A stretch of DNA of 8,059 nt from Candidatus Cloacimonadota bacterium (GTDB taxonomy: Bacteria; Muiribacteriota; UBA6191; JACPRK01), in contig JAJFLN010000761.1 in the NCBI GenBank assembly GCA_021772705.1, positions 1-8,059 of the forward strand. The letters are read 5' to 3'. Of this stretch, positions 1-6,591 are shown in pieces. The notes beneath the pieces were generated by a model. The model was not told the DNA's origin. It saw nothing but the letters and a program-made list of their open reading frames with translations, and made no database searches. The stretch's first letter is position 1, and every line of letters begins with the position of its first letter. Position numbers and translations under genes: made by a program.

Positions 1-601
1 GATCCGTTCGCCTCGGCGCTGATCCGGCAGGGCCGGCCACACCAGGCACGACGGTGGGGTTCCCCCCCCGGGCAGTCACGGTGTAGTCCCCATCTCGACT
101 CACTCCACCGGACCCGACGAAGCGCAGGGAAGCGCTGGTGATGGAGGCCGAGGCCTGGCCGGAGTTCTCCAGGGTCATGGTCACAGTCACAGTCTGACCC
201 CGGGAAATCTGAGCCGGTGCCGTGAACCCGAGGATCGACACCTGAGCCGGAGTCTGGATGTTCACAGTGGTGGTGACGAAGCTCGCCGCATCGCCGATCG
301 AGGCCGCCGAATCGAGGGCATCAGCCCTGGCGTCGATCCGGATTTCGCCAAGCTGGGCGGAGGGAGCCACGGAAATCTGGTATCTCAGCAACACCTGGAC
401 TCCCGCATCGATGGCCAAGGGATTTCCGCTAACAGGTTGCACGTCATAGTCCACGTTGCGTGACGCCGCTCCCTTCAGGAATCTTGGTGTCGAGATCAAG
501 TTCGTCAGACTCCGTGTCCCGGAGTTGAGGATGAAGACCGACAGCGAAGTGGCCTGTCCCGCCGACAGGGAAGCCCCATCGGAGACGACGCTCTGTACCG
601 A
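1..601 (-). repeat. Two tandem CARDB-like Ig repeats (residues 1783-1982+), second one cut
   Basis: After the last PPC the protein changes to a different beta-sandwich type. Copy 1 shows LSAGQATSLSVFILNSGT, then a DYDV and SGNP stretch near 1830-1843. Copy 2 shows ISRGQTVTVTMTLENSG, then DYTV and GGNP near 1953-1964. The matching Asn-Pro pairs are about 121 residues apart. The pattern (G-Q-x-hydrophobic strand, then NSG) fits CARDB or related bacterial adhesion Ig modules; the exact family cannot be fixed by eye. The window ends within copy 2. Confidence 0.55.
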
Positions 602-3600
602 GAGCGATGCCGCCCTCCGGTTCAGGGCCACGGTATAGCTGCCCACCGCCGTGGGAACTCCTTTCGAATGGTGCTTGACTCTGACATAGTAGACTCCCGA
701 GGTCCGGGGCTGGAATCCGACGATCTTCGAGGCCGTGGAGGTCACGTTGTCCGGGTTGTCATCGTTGGCGGCCAGGACGTCGGTGCCGTTGGTGTCAAAG
801 AGCGCCAGCTCCGTGTCGGTGATTGACCCCAGAGTCGTCTCCACATCGTAGACAGCTCCAGCGACAGCATCGAAGCGGAAGAAGTCCACGTCGTCTCCGT
901 AGTCGATGGCGCCGCTGGAGACGACGCCGTCCACGAGCTGGTCCCTCGGTATTGCCGCGGTCAACGCCGAGTTGGCATGATCGTCGTCGGACTGAGTATC
1001 GATGATAGACAACCGGTACGATCCGGACCCAGTCCCCAGAGTCGCCACCCGGGCGTAGAAGACTCCACTGGTGTCCGCCGTGAACGACAGCAGGCTGTGA
1101 AGTTGAACCGCACTGACGTTGTCGTTCTCCGCGATCAGGGTCGTCCCATCGATACCGAATATGGAGAGGAACGTATCGCTCAGTGTGCCCGCCGTGGTCT
1201 GAACCTGATAGACATGGCCGGCGATGACACTGAACCGGAAGTAGTCCCTGTCGGAGGAGCTTTCCAGGAACGCCGTCACAGGGGGCGCGTTGACGATCAC
1301 ATCGTCCCTGGGGGAGACGATGGCCTCCTGCCCCGTGGAGGCAAAGGCGTTCGGATGGTCATCGACCTCGAACCTGTCGCTGCTCGCGGAGTTGAATCCC
1401 AGACTGTTCTTCACAATCACGTTGAAGCGGCCAGGGGTCACCCCCGCTGGCACGGTGGTCCTCAGGCTGCTGTCCCCCGACACGACAGGTGTCGTAAGGA
1501 GAGTGGTCGCCGCATTATCCAACCGGACCTCGAATGCACCGGAGAACCCACTGCCCGTCAAAGTCAGGGAAGTGGCCCTATCGTTGAGTCCCCGGATCGG
1601 GATGACACCGGTGACGACGGGGGTTGTGAGCGTCAGGACCTGCAGCGTGTAGCTGCCTGTTTGGCCTCCGGTCAGGGCAGAAATTGCGATGAAGACGTCC
1701 CCACCAGTCACGGGAGCCTTTACTGTCGCTAAGGTACTATCGGAGGTGAAGTTCAGTGTCGCCGGAAGTGCCTGGCCCAATCCATCGAAGACGGCTATAG
1801 CTGTGGAAACCGTTCCCCTGAGAGATTGAACGACATAGGTCACGCCGACCTGCGATGTGAACCGAAAGATGTCCACATCACTGGGGAATCCGATCTCAGC
1901 TGCGATGGCGGCGTCACCCGGAGATATCTGATCCGTGCTGCTCACACCGGAGGACGCCGCCGGGTGGTCGTCGACGAACTCTATAGCAGCCTGTAGGTCT
2001 AGCGGCGACTCACCATCGGTATTCTTTACGATAATGTGACCCGTTCCCGGTCTGTATAGAGCTGGCGGCGATCGGACGGGTAACATGAAACTGAATGTGC
2101 TGCTGTTGATCACCGTCACATCTGAGAAGGGCACGGAAACCCTGGCTCCGCTGCCGTCCCTGACATCGATGCCCAAAGAAAGGTCCGCGCCATCATGGGT
2201 GACAGTCAGGATTGCGCCGCCCTTGTTACTGAATGTCGCACCCGGCGTTACTGACGATACGGCCGGGATGTTCACGGCCTCCACAGTGATGGAGTAGGTG
2301 CCAGTGGTCGGGGACGTCACCCTCACGTAATTGGCGGGCTCGCCGCTCAGACCGATGGTCGTTGTGATCTTGGCGTTGGTGGAACTGACCAGAGGCCCGC
2401 GAGACAGGCTCCCTGATGGGCCCAGCAGCTCGACCAACACGCTCGTGACCGGAGAGACTCCACTCGGAGCCACGTTGATTTCGTACCCAACGGCAGCCTT
2501 GGTCACGAACTTGAACACGTCGACTTCACCGCCCAAATCCGTGGAGCCAACGACTGCCACGGCATCGGTCGCAAGCAAATCGGCTGCGAGCGACACCGCC
2601 TCGAGGCTCTCCCTGGTATCGGGGTGATCGTCAGGAACGACCATCACGCTATATGTGCCAGTTGAAGTCGCAGTCTTGCCACTGACCATCAAGAAATTTG
2701 TTGTCCCCTGAGTCTGAGCTGTGGCGGTGAATGCAATCCGTGATGCCAGCGGAGCACCTGGAAGGCCGATATCATCGTTCGTAGACAATGGGGCCTGGAA
2801 TTGACTGAAAAGAGTCAACACGGGGTCAAATGTTGCCAGCGGTAACACCTGTAGCTGGAAATGCTGCCCAACGGATGTTGGGCCAAAGAAGAAGCCATCA
2901 ACATCACCCGGAAATCCTCTGTCGGCAGTGATGCTCCCTCCGATAGGCACCCGATCGGCTCCGTTGACGGCACCAAGCGATTCAGGATGATCGTCCTCCA
3001 GCTGGATCTTTCCACCGTCAAGAGCCGGTCCCTCGCCTTGACCGTTGGTCAGCAATACATTGTAGATCCCAGGCACAATCTGAGCCCCAATATGCCTGGC
3101 CGCAATCGTGCCTGTCACTTCCGCGTTGGACACGACCGACGAGGGTCCAATGATCAGCGGTGTCGTCCCGGCATCATTCAAACGAGCCGAGGTGACCTTT
3201 GCAGGCACCAAGAAGTTATTCCCACGAATCGTGAGAGTTGTCAAAGGTGCCCCGCCACGGTTCGAGCCCCGACCTGGACGCTGAGGAGATATGCTCGTAA
3301 TGATTGGCACCGGAAGTTCCACGTAACGGATCTGGAAATTGCCAGTCTTCGTGATGTCCGGTGGCGAGACCCGCACAAAGTGAGTCGTTGGGTTGGAGGG
3401 AGCCGTCGCGGTGGTAGCGACGAAGGAGACGGCTGAGGGGGAGAGGGCTTGCCCCACAAGGGTGCCGAAACTATTCAAAACTTGAATTGAGGCCGTTGTC
3501 AGAGGGTTGCTGATGCCCGGCTGGAGCTCAACACGATACTGAGTATTGGCCACGACACTCATCCTGAACAAATCGGCGTCGTTGATGTAGCCGATCTCCG

Positions 3601-5947
3601 CGGCCTTGAATGTTCCTGCCGACAGCAGGTCTTGAGCCCGATTGGGGTCAGCTTGAATTGCGGTAAACGTGTCCAGATGATCGTCGGTAATCTCTACCTG
3701 GGCCGTGCTAACGAGAACGCTGGTACCAAAGTCCGTGGAGACACGGACTCCATATGTTCCTGGCTTCAGCTTCTGGCCAACGGCGCCAGGCTGGAGAACG
3801 GCCTTGATCTGGGTGCTCGTCGCGCTCGTAACAGAGAGAGAGCCGACCGACGACCCGGTTACGTCGATAAGACTGACCTGTGTAAGGTTGGGACCCTTCA
3901 GGCCCAATCCGGCAATTGTTAGTTCATGACTCAAGCTGTTAGTGAGCTTTGTCGTAGGTGTCACGCTAGCAACGGAGGGTAATGAGCCCTCGATTATTTT
4001 AATCTGGAAGTCCAGTGGGTAGTTGTCAAAAGCCGACGTTGAAGCAGAAACCTGGACCTTGTTGAACTCCCGGATGAAGGCAGTGGTTGTCAATCGAGCA
4101 ACTTGCGCGCTGGTAGTTGAAATCAGATTGGTTCCAGCGCACGTACCCAGTTTCCCAAACAGATTGACCCCAAAAGATGGAATAGCATCCCCCGGCTGGG
4201 TCACTTCGATGAGATAGGTCTTCCCAACCTCAGCAGAGAACTGAAAGGTGTCTATGTCTCCAAGGAAGTTGATTTGAGAATTATTCAAGACTCCGTCAGG
4301 CAGGATCTCGTCGTAGCGGGGAATCGTATCCTCGGGACAGGTCGGATGCTCATCCTGGGCCACTGACACGGTGTAGTTTCCCGTCTGAGTAGTCGAATTG
4401 TCCGGAAGCTGTCTGCCTGTCTCCGGGTCAGTACATCCCCCGGTACCGAAGGCGTCGATGATGATGTAGTAATCCTCCTCCAAGGTAGTGACGAAGGTTG
4501 CCCGGGCATTTCGATTTCGAGGACTCGTGAGGATCAACTCAGCGGGGTGAATGTCGTCGGTGCAGATGAGAGTCTGATAGTCGCTGTGACTCGATGTCGG
4601 TGGCTCCTGGATCTCGAGGGTCGGGTCGAGAGATCCAGAAGAAGCGATTACAGTAAATACCTTTCCTCGCTCCGGTTTCAGGATGAAAGCGTCGCGATCT
4701 CCCCCGTAATCCATAGATCCAGAGCCCGAAGAGTTTCTTAGAATCAAGTCTTGCGGGTTGCGCGGAGCCAACTTGATCGACGGGTTAAATGAGTCTGGCG
4801 CAGTGTGCGGGTGATCGTCGTCGAAGGTCATCACTGTGGAGGGTCCTGTCGAACTCTTGTTCCCGTTGACTGACACGAAAATCTGCACTCCACAGTCGGC
4901 TAGGTTAGAGCCGCTGCAATTTGCCGGGTTGTTCACTCGGTACTCGTGGGGTCGCTTGGCTAGCCCCATGGCCGGTATTCTCACCTTCAGAAGAGATTCA
5001 GACTGACTGACAACCTGTCCGGTTGCATGGACGCGGAAGGCCGATGCAATCGGGAAACGGGGATCTTCCAACGTGACGACCAGGTTTCCATCGATGCCGG
5101 GATCGAGGCCCACCAAGACAGGCAATCCGAACGGGTTCCTGAATGAATCGGCGAAGATATCGATATCGAAGTCTCCGCGATTCGATGCCGTGGTGGGGCT
5201 AATCTGCGTCACCGATGGTGGCTCCAGGAACACCTCGACCGTGTAGGTACCCGCGATTGCTGAAGTGAGACCCCTCACAAAGAATTCGAGATTCTCGCCA
5301 TTGCCGCCGGCAAAAATGAACGGTGCCGCATCACTCAGCGTGACTCCATTGAGCTGGAGGTTGGACGGGCTGATCGGCTGAGCCCCGGCCGCTCTCGCGG
5401 TGATGCGATACAAGAATCCAGCGGTTGAAGGGAAGGCGAATATATCGACATCGGAGGCATACCCCAGCTCGCCGGCCACAACTCGAGTGGCCACAATTGT
5501 GCTGCCCGGTTTGAGTGTGTCGTTCGCACTGATCGGTTGTGTTCCGGAGAAGTCCGGATGATCGTCGTTGACAAATACGACGTCCTGCTCAGTGACGGGA
5601 CTTGCAGTTCCAGCTACGGTCACAATGAGATCGTAGTTTCCCTGAGGCAGCCTGTTCCCGATAGCCCTGGCAGCGAAGACGGCCGTGAGCTCAGTCGTTG
5701 AACTAACGTTGACCAGCTGCGCCGTTTGCGTGATCGCCCCCCCTTGTTGTCGCAGCTCGACCGAGGTTGCTGCGAGAGTGCTGAAACCGGTGCCTGCGAC
5801 GCTCAGCGTCTGGCCATCATGATCATTCGAGATGCTATTCGGGGTGACCGAGGTCACGATCTGGCCTCGCGCGGGCGAAGCGAGAACCAGACTGATGGCC
5901 ATCACCAACCAGATCAAGCCCTGAGGTCCCCGAGGGAGGGACACCAT
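1..5947 (-). CDS. Giant secreted IPT/TIG-PPC multi-domain surface protein, 3' end missing
   Basis: An open frame of at least 1,982 codons, without stop or frameshift, continues past the left edge. Residues 1-28 look like a Sec signal peptide. IPT/TIG-like Ig domains, recognised by openings such as VTSVTP, TQISP, ASVTP and TSISP, lie near 30-125, 243-376, 656-754, 878-984, 1228-1325 and 1443-1528. Nine PPC-like domains start at DDHP-type tetrads at 128, 377, 532, 755, 985, 1106, 1326, 1529 and 1655, each carrying a (D/E)xDxF core. Two CARDB-like repeats follow from 1784. PPC and TIG domains are non-catalytic extracellular modules, and no peptidase or other enzyme domain is visible. A surface or matrix adhesin is the likeliest role (inference). 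The ATG at 5947 was chosen because the signal peptide begins there. Its ribosome-binding site is weak, and an in-frame ATG at 6067 would add 40 residues. The C-terminal anchor or sorting signal lies outside the window. Confidence 0.9.
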   Translation of the reverse strand, partial: MVSLPRGPQGLIWLVMAISLVLASPARGQIVTSVTPNSISNDHDGQTLSVAGTGFSTLAATSVELRQQGGAITQTAQLVNVSSTTELTAVFAARAIGNRLPQGNYDLIVTVAGTASPVTEQDVVFVNDDHPDFSGTQPISANDTLKPGSTIVATRVVAGELGYASDVDIFAFPSTAGFLYRITARAAGAQPISPSNLQLNGVTLSDAAPFIFAGGNGENLEFFVRGLTSAIAGTYTVEVFLEPPSVTQISPTTASNRGDFDIDIFADSFRNPFGLPVLVGLDPGIDGNLVVTLEDPRFPIASAFRVHATGQVVSQSESLLKVRIPAMGLAKRPHEYRVNNPANCSGSNLADCGVQIFVSVNGNKSSTGPSTVMTFDDDHPHTAPDSFNPSIKLAPRNPQDLILRNSSGSGSMDYGGDRDAFILKPERGKVFTVIASSGSLDPTLEIQEPPTSSHSDYQTLICTDDIHPAELILTSPRNRNARATFVTTLEEDYYIIIDAFGTGGCTDPETGRQLPDNSTTQTGNYTVSVAQDEHPTCPEDTIPRYDEILPDGVLNNSQINFLGDIDTFQFSAEVGKTYLIEVTQPGDAIPSFGVNLFGKLGTCAGTNLISTTSAQVARLTTTAFIREFNKVQVSASTSAFDNYPLDFQIKIIEGSLPSVASVTPTTKLTNSLSHELTIAGLGLKGPNLTQVSLIDVTGSSVGSLSVTSATSTQIKAVLQPGAVGQKLKPGTYGVRVSTDFGTSVLVSTAQVEITDDHLDTFTAIQADPNRAQDLLSAGTFKAAEIGYINDADLFRMSVVANTQYRVELQPGISNPLTTASIQVLNSFGTLVGQALSPSAVSFVATTATAPSNPTTHFVRVSPPDITKTGNFQIRYVELPVPIITSISPQRPGRGSNRGGAPLTTLTIRGNNFLVPAKVTSARLNDAGTTPLIIGPSSVVSNAEVTGTIAARHIGAQIVPGIYNVLLTNGQGEGPALDGGKIQLEDDHPESLGAVNGADRVPIGGSITADRGFPGDVDGFFFGPTSVGQHFQLQVLPLATFDPVLTLFSQFQAPLSTNDDIGLPGAPLASRIAFTATAQTQGTTNFLMVSGKTATSTGTYSVMVVPDDHPDTRESLEAVSLAADLLATDAVAVVGSTDLGGEVDVFKFVTKAAVGYEINVAPSGVSPVTSVLVELLGPSGSLSRGPLVSSTNAKITTTIGLSGEPANYVRVTSPTTGTYSITVEAVNIPAVSSVTPGATFSNKGGAILTVTHDGADLSLGIDVRDGSGARVSVPFSDVTVINSSTFSFMLPVRSPPALYRPGTGHIIVKNTDGESPLDLQAAIEFVDDHPAASSGVSSTDQISPGDAAIAAEIGFPSDVDIFRFTSQVGVTYVVQSLRGTVSTAIAVFDGLGQALPATLNFTSDSTLATVKAPVTGGDVFIAISALTGGQTGSYTLQVLTLTTPVVTGVIPIRGLNDRATSLTLTGSGFSGAFEVRLDNAATTLLTTPVVSGDSSLRTTVPAGVTPGRFNVIVKNSLGFNSASSDRFEVDDHPNAFASTGQEAIVSPRDDVIVNAPPVTAFLESSSDRDYFRFSVIAGHVYQVQTTAGTLSDTFLSIFGIDGTTLIAENDNVSAVQLHSLLSFTADTSGVFYARVATLGTGSGSYRLSIIDTQSDDDHANSALTAAIPRDQLVDGVVSSGAIDYGDDVDFFRFDAVAGAVYDVETTLGSITDTELALFDTNGTDVLAANDDNPDNVTSTASKIVGFQPRTSGVYYVRVKHHSKGVPTAVGSYTVALNRRAASLSVQSVVSDGASLSAGQATSLSVFILNSGTRSLTNLISTPRFLKGAASRNVDYDVQPVSGNPLAIDAGVQVLLRYQISVAPSAQLGEIRIDARADALDSAASIGDAASFVTTTVNIQTPAQVSILGFTAPAQISRGQTVTVTMTLENSGQASASITSASLRFVGSGGVSRDGDYTVTARGGNPTVVPGVAGPAGSAPRRTD
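602..2266 (-). repeat. Protein super-repeat 3: IPT-PPC-IPT-PPC-PPC (residues 1228-1782)
   Basis: Third copy, about 555 residues. IPT from IPAVSSVTP at 1228, PPC from DDHP at 1326 with core SDVDIF, IPT from TPVVTGVIP at 1443, PPC from DDHP at 1529 with core SDRDYF, and PPC from DDHA at 1655 with core DDVDFF. The last PPC is the most canonical: it has LALFDTNGTDVLAANDD and then SGVYYVRV, which match the family's usual second half. Confidence 0.72.
2267..3982 (-). repeat. Protein super-repeat 2: IPT-PPC-IPT-PPC-PPC (residues 656-1227)
   Basis: Second copy, about 572 residues. IPT from LPSVASVTP at 656, PPC from the variant tetrad DDHL at 755 with core NDADLF, IPT from LPVPIITSISP at 878, PPC from DDHP at 985 with core GDVDGF, and PPC from DDHP at 1106 with core GEVDVF. 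The 985 copy also shows the second PPC acidic motif NDD before its last strands. The 1106 copy has Glu in place of the first core Asp. Confidence 0.7.
3983..5860 (-). repeat. Protein super-repeat 1: IPT-PPC-IPT-PPC-PPC (residues 30-655)
   Basis: First of three copies of the same five-module order. IPT near 30-125, PPC from DDHP at 128 with core SDVDIF, IPT near 243-376, PPC from DDHP at 377 with core GDRDAF, and PPC from DEHP at 532 with core GDIDTF. This is the longest copy, about 626 residues, because the second IPT and the 377-531 PPC carry extra loops. All six cysteines seen in the protein (344, 352, 462, 505, 537, 603) fall here. The repeat is at domain level; I saw no obvious long DNA identity between copies. 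Confidence 0.7.
5864..5947 (-). other. Predicted N-terminal signal peptide of the giant protein
   Basis: Residues 1-28 have a short n-region with Arg6, a hydrophobic core at about 11-23 (LIWLVMAISLVLA) and a polar end ASPARG before Gln29. An A-R-G|Q cleavage fits the -3/-1 small-residue rule; cleavage after Ala26 is an alternative. There is no lipobox cysteine, so a lipoprotein is unlikely. The Ig-like repeats start at once after the cleavage site. Confidence 0.75.
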
Positions 5948-6179
5948 CTTCGGGGAGCCACTTGCGATACGCTCGGCTCCGAACGGTGAGCTTGAAGGAC
6001 CCTGTGGAAAGACCACTTCCGTAAGATTAGACAAGTTCAAGAGTAAACCATCCACGATTCCACACATGCAAGAAGCAGACCGGCCATTTCGATCCAGTCC
6101 TTGGCCGACCGGAGCGATGCAAACCCCCGATTAACTCTGATACAACCCCCTCTGCGATCTCGATTAGTGGAGGCTCCCT

Positions 6180-6206
6180 TGCACCGATTCTGCACCGATT
6201 GGTGCC
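6180..6206. promoter_or_regulatory. Tandem plus palindromic site, NtrC-like, possible activator-binding element
   Basis: TGCACCGATT occurs twice with one base between copies (6180-6189 and 6191-6200). The second copy is the left arm of the palindrome GCACC-GATT-GGTGC (6192-6205). It resembles the enterobacterial NtrC site TGCAC(N7)GTGCA, but the spacer is one base shorter and the last base differs. It lies about 155 bp upstream of the start point predicted from the sigma-54 match, a usual distance for enhancer-binding proteins. CGATT also recurs at 6128 and 6161. Which protein binds is unknown. Confidence 0.45.
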
Positions 6207-6326
6207 TTGAAGATGATGTCCCTCCCAATCGCGTGCCTTGTGGCGCGGCAGGCCCCCTCCCTATCGCAAAGGAGAGAACGGCCCCGGTGCCTCTCGGTCC
6301 AGCAGGCCTCGTCCGACTACGTTGTC

Positions 6327-6342
6327 TGGCAGCCGTTTTGCT
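6327..6342 (+). promoter_or_regulatory. Candidate sigma-54 (-24/-12) promoter for the pilB-like gene
   Basis: TGGCAGCCGTTTTGCT matches the RpoN consensus TGGCACG-N4-TTGCW at ten of twelve defined positions. The invariant GG and GC pairs have the correct spacing: the -24 G is at 6329 and the -12 C at 6341. The predicted start point is near 6353, giving a leader of about 240 nt before the ATG at 6592. Sigma-54 control with an NtrC-type activator (PilR) is well known for type IV pilus genes, which supports the call. The long leader is its weak point. Confidence 0.55.
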
Positions 6343-6354
6343 TTTGTCCGCCTG

Positions 6355-6383
6355 TTGCGCTTGGGTCTTCTGCATTCTATTAT
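6355..6383 (+). promoter_or_regulatory. Weak sigma-70-like promoter overlapping the sigma-54 start region
   Basis: TTGCGC (6355-6360) and TATTAT (6378-6383) are separated by 17 nt. The -10 element matches five of six consensus bases, but the -35 element matches only three. It could give basal transcription of the pilB-like gene, or be chance in a locally AT-richer patch. Confidence 0.25.
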
Positions 6384-6391
6384 GAAGATGA

Positions 6392-6409
6392 CCGGCACTC
6401 CCTTGCCGG
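6392..6409 (+). other. Short perfect inverted repeat in the putative leader
   Basis: CCGGCA and TGCCGG form a six-base-pair GC-rich stem with a six-nt loop. No T-tract follows, so it does not look like an intrinsic terminator. It would lie about 40 nt into a transcript from the sigma-54-like promoter. An operator or RNA hairpin is possible; function unknown. Confidence 0.35.
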
Positions 6410-6521
6410 GATCGACCTGCCACGGCCAACCGCCTGGCTTTCCGGTCCGCGGGATCATACAATTTAATCTGCGAAATGGCCACCTTTGTCTGGGAGCGCA
6501 TTTCAGGCCCGGTTCCACCTC

Positions 6522-6553
6522 CTGCACCGGGGCCCTCCAACTGCCCCGGTCAG
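6522..6553 (+). promoter_or_regulatory. Strong hairpin in the pilB-like leader, with a possible anti-Shine-Dalgarno next to it
   Basis: ACCGGGGC (6526-6533) and GCCCCGGT (6543-6550) pair perfectly over eight bases with a nine-nt loop. Below one bulged C, CTG (6522-6524) pairs with CAG (6551-6553). CTCCTG (6519-6524) is also the exact complement of the Shine-Dalgarno CAGGAG at 6577-6582, so the hairpin base and an SD-sequestering helix would compete. No T-tract follows on either strand, so it is not a standard terminator. A translational switch is inference only. Confidence 0.4.
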
Positions 6554-6576
6554 CTTTCCAGCCTGATCCAGAGAAA

Positions 6577-6582
6577 CAGGAG
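6577..6582 (+). promoter_or_regulatory. Ribosome-binding site of the pilB-like gene
   Basis: CAGGAG contains the core AGGAG, nine nt before the ATG at 6592. It fixes the start: the first residues after this ATG also align with the beginning of the MshEN motif, leaving no room for a longer N-terminus. Confidence 0.85.
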
Positions 6583-6591
6583 AACCCTCGT

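Larger units (their letters stand above)
5948..6591. other. Divergent intergenic region, no convincing gene
   Basis: 644 bp lie between the two start codons. Short frames on both strands here have low-complexity or Arg/Pro-rich translations, no recognisable domain and no good start signals, so I call none. The right half holds the sigma-54-like promoter, repeats and inverted repeats listed separately. For the left-reading gene I see only a weak sigma-70-like pair on the minus strand: TTGCAT (6066-6071) and TTTACT (6042-6047) with an 18-nt spacer. That would give a leader of roughly 90 nt. I saw no tRNA or terminator with a T-tract. Confidence 0.7.

Noticed and set aside
977..1732. Plus-strand frame of 251 codons
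   Set aside because: It lies antisense inside the giant minus-strand gene, has an Arg/Asp/Gly-rich translation without a domain, and is explained by the GC-rich codon use of the real gene.
2861..3436. Plus-strand frame of 191 codons
   Set aside because: Antisense to IPT and PPC domains of the giant gene; low-complexity Arg/Ser/Gly composition and no start signal.
605..5566. DNA-level tandem repeat or CRISPR array
   Set aside because: The repetition is at protein-domain level with divergent DNA and units of 100-230 residues; there are no short identical repeats with spacers.
6191..6208. Minus-strand sigma-54 promoter (AGGCAC...TGCA) for the giant gene
   Set aside because: The distance between the GG and GC elements is one base too long for the consensus.
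6101..6467. Two overlapping plus-strand frames (94 and 86 codons) between the divergent genes
   Set aside because: They overlap each other in different frames, lack a good SD and any recognisable motif, and span the predicted sigma-54 promoter.
6037..6540. Minus-strand frame of 167 codons in the intergenic region
   Set aside because: Gly/Arg/Gln-rich translation, no domain, no ribosome-binding site, and it overlaps the promoter-like and hairpin signals.
6522..6553. Intrinsic terminator
   Set aside because: The stem is strong, but no T-tract follows on either strand and the flanking genes diverge, so no transcript needs to end here.
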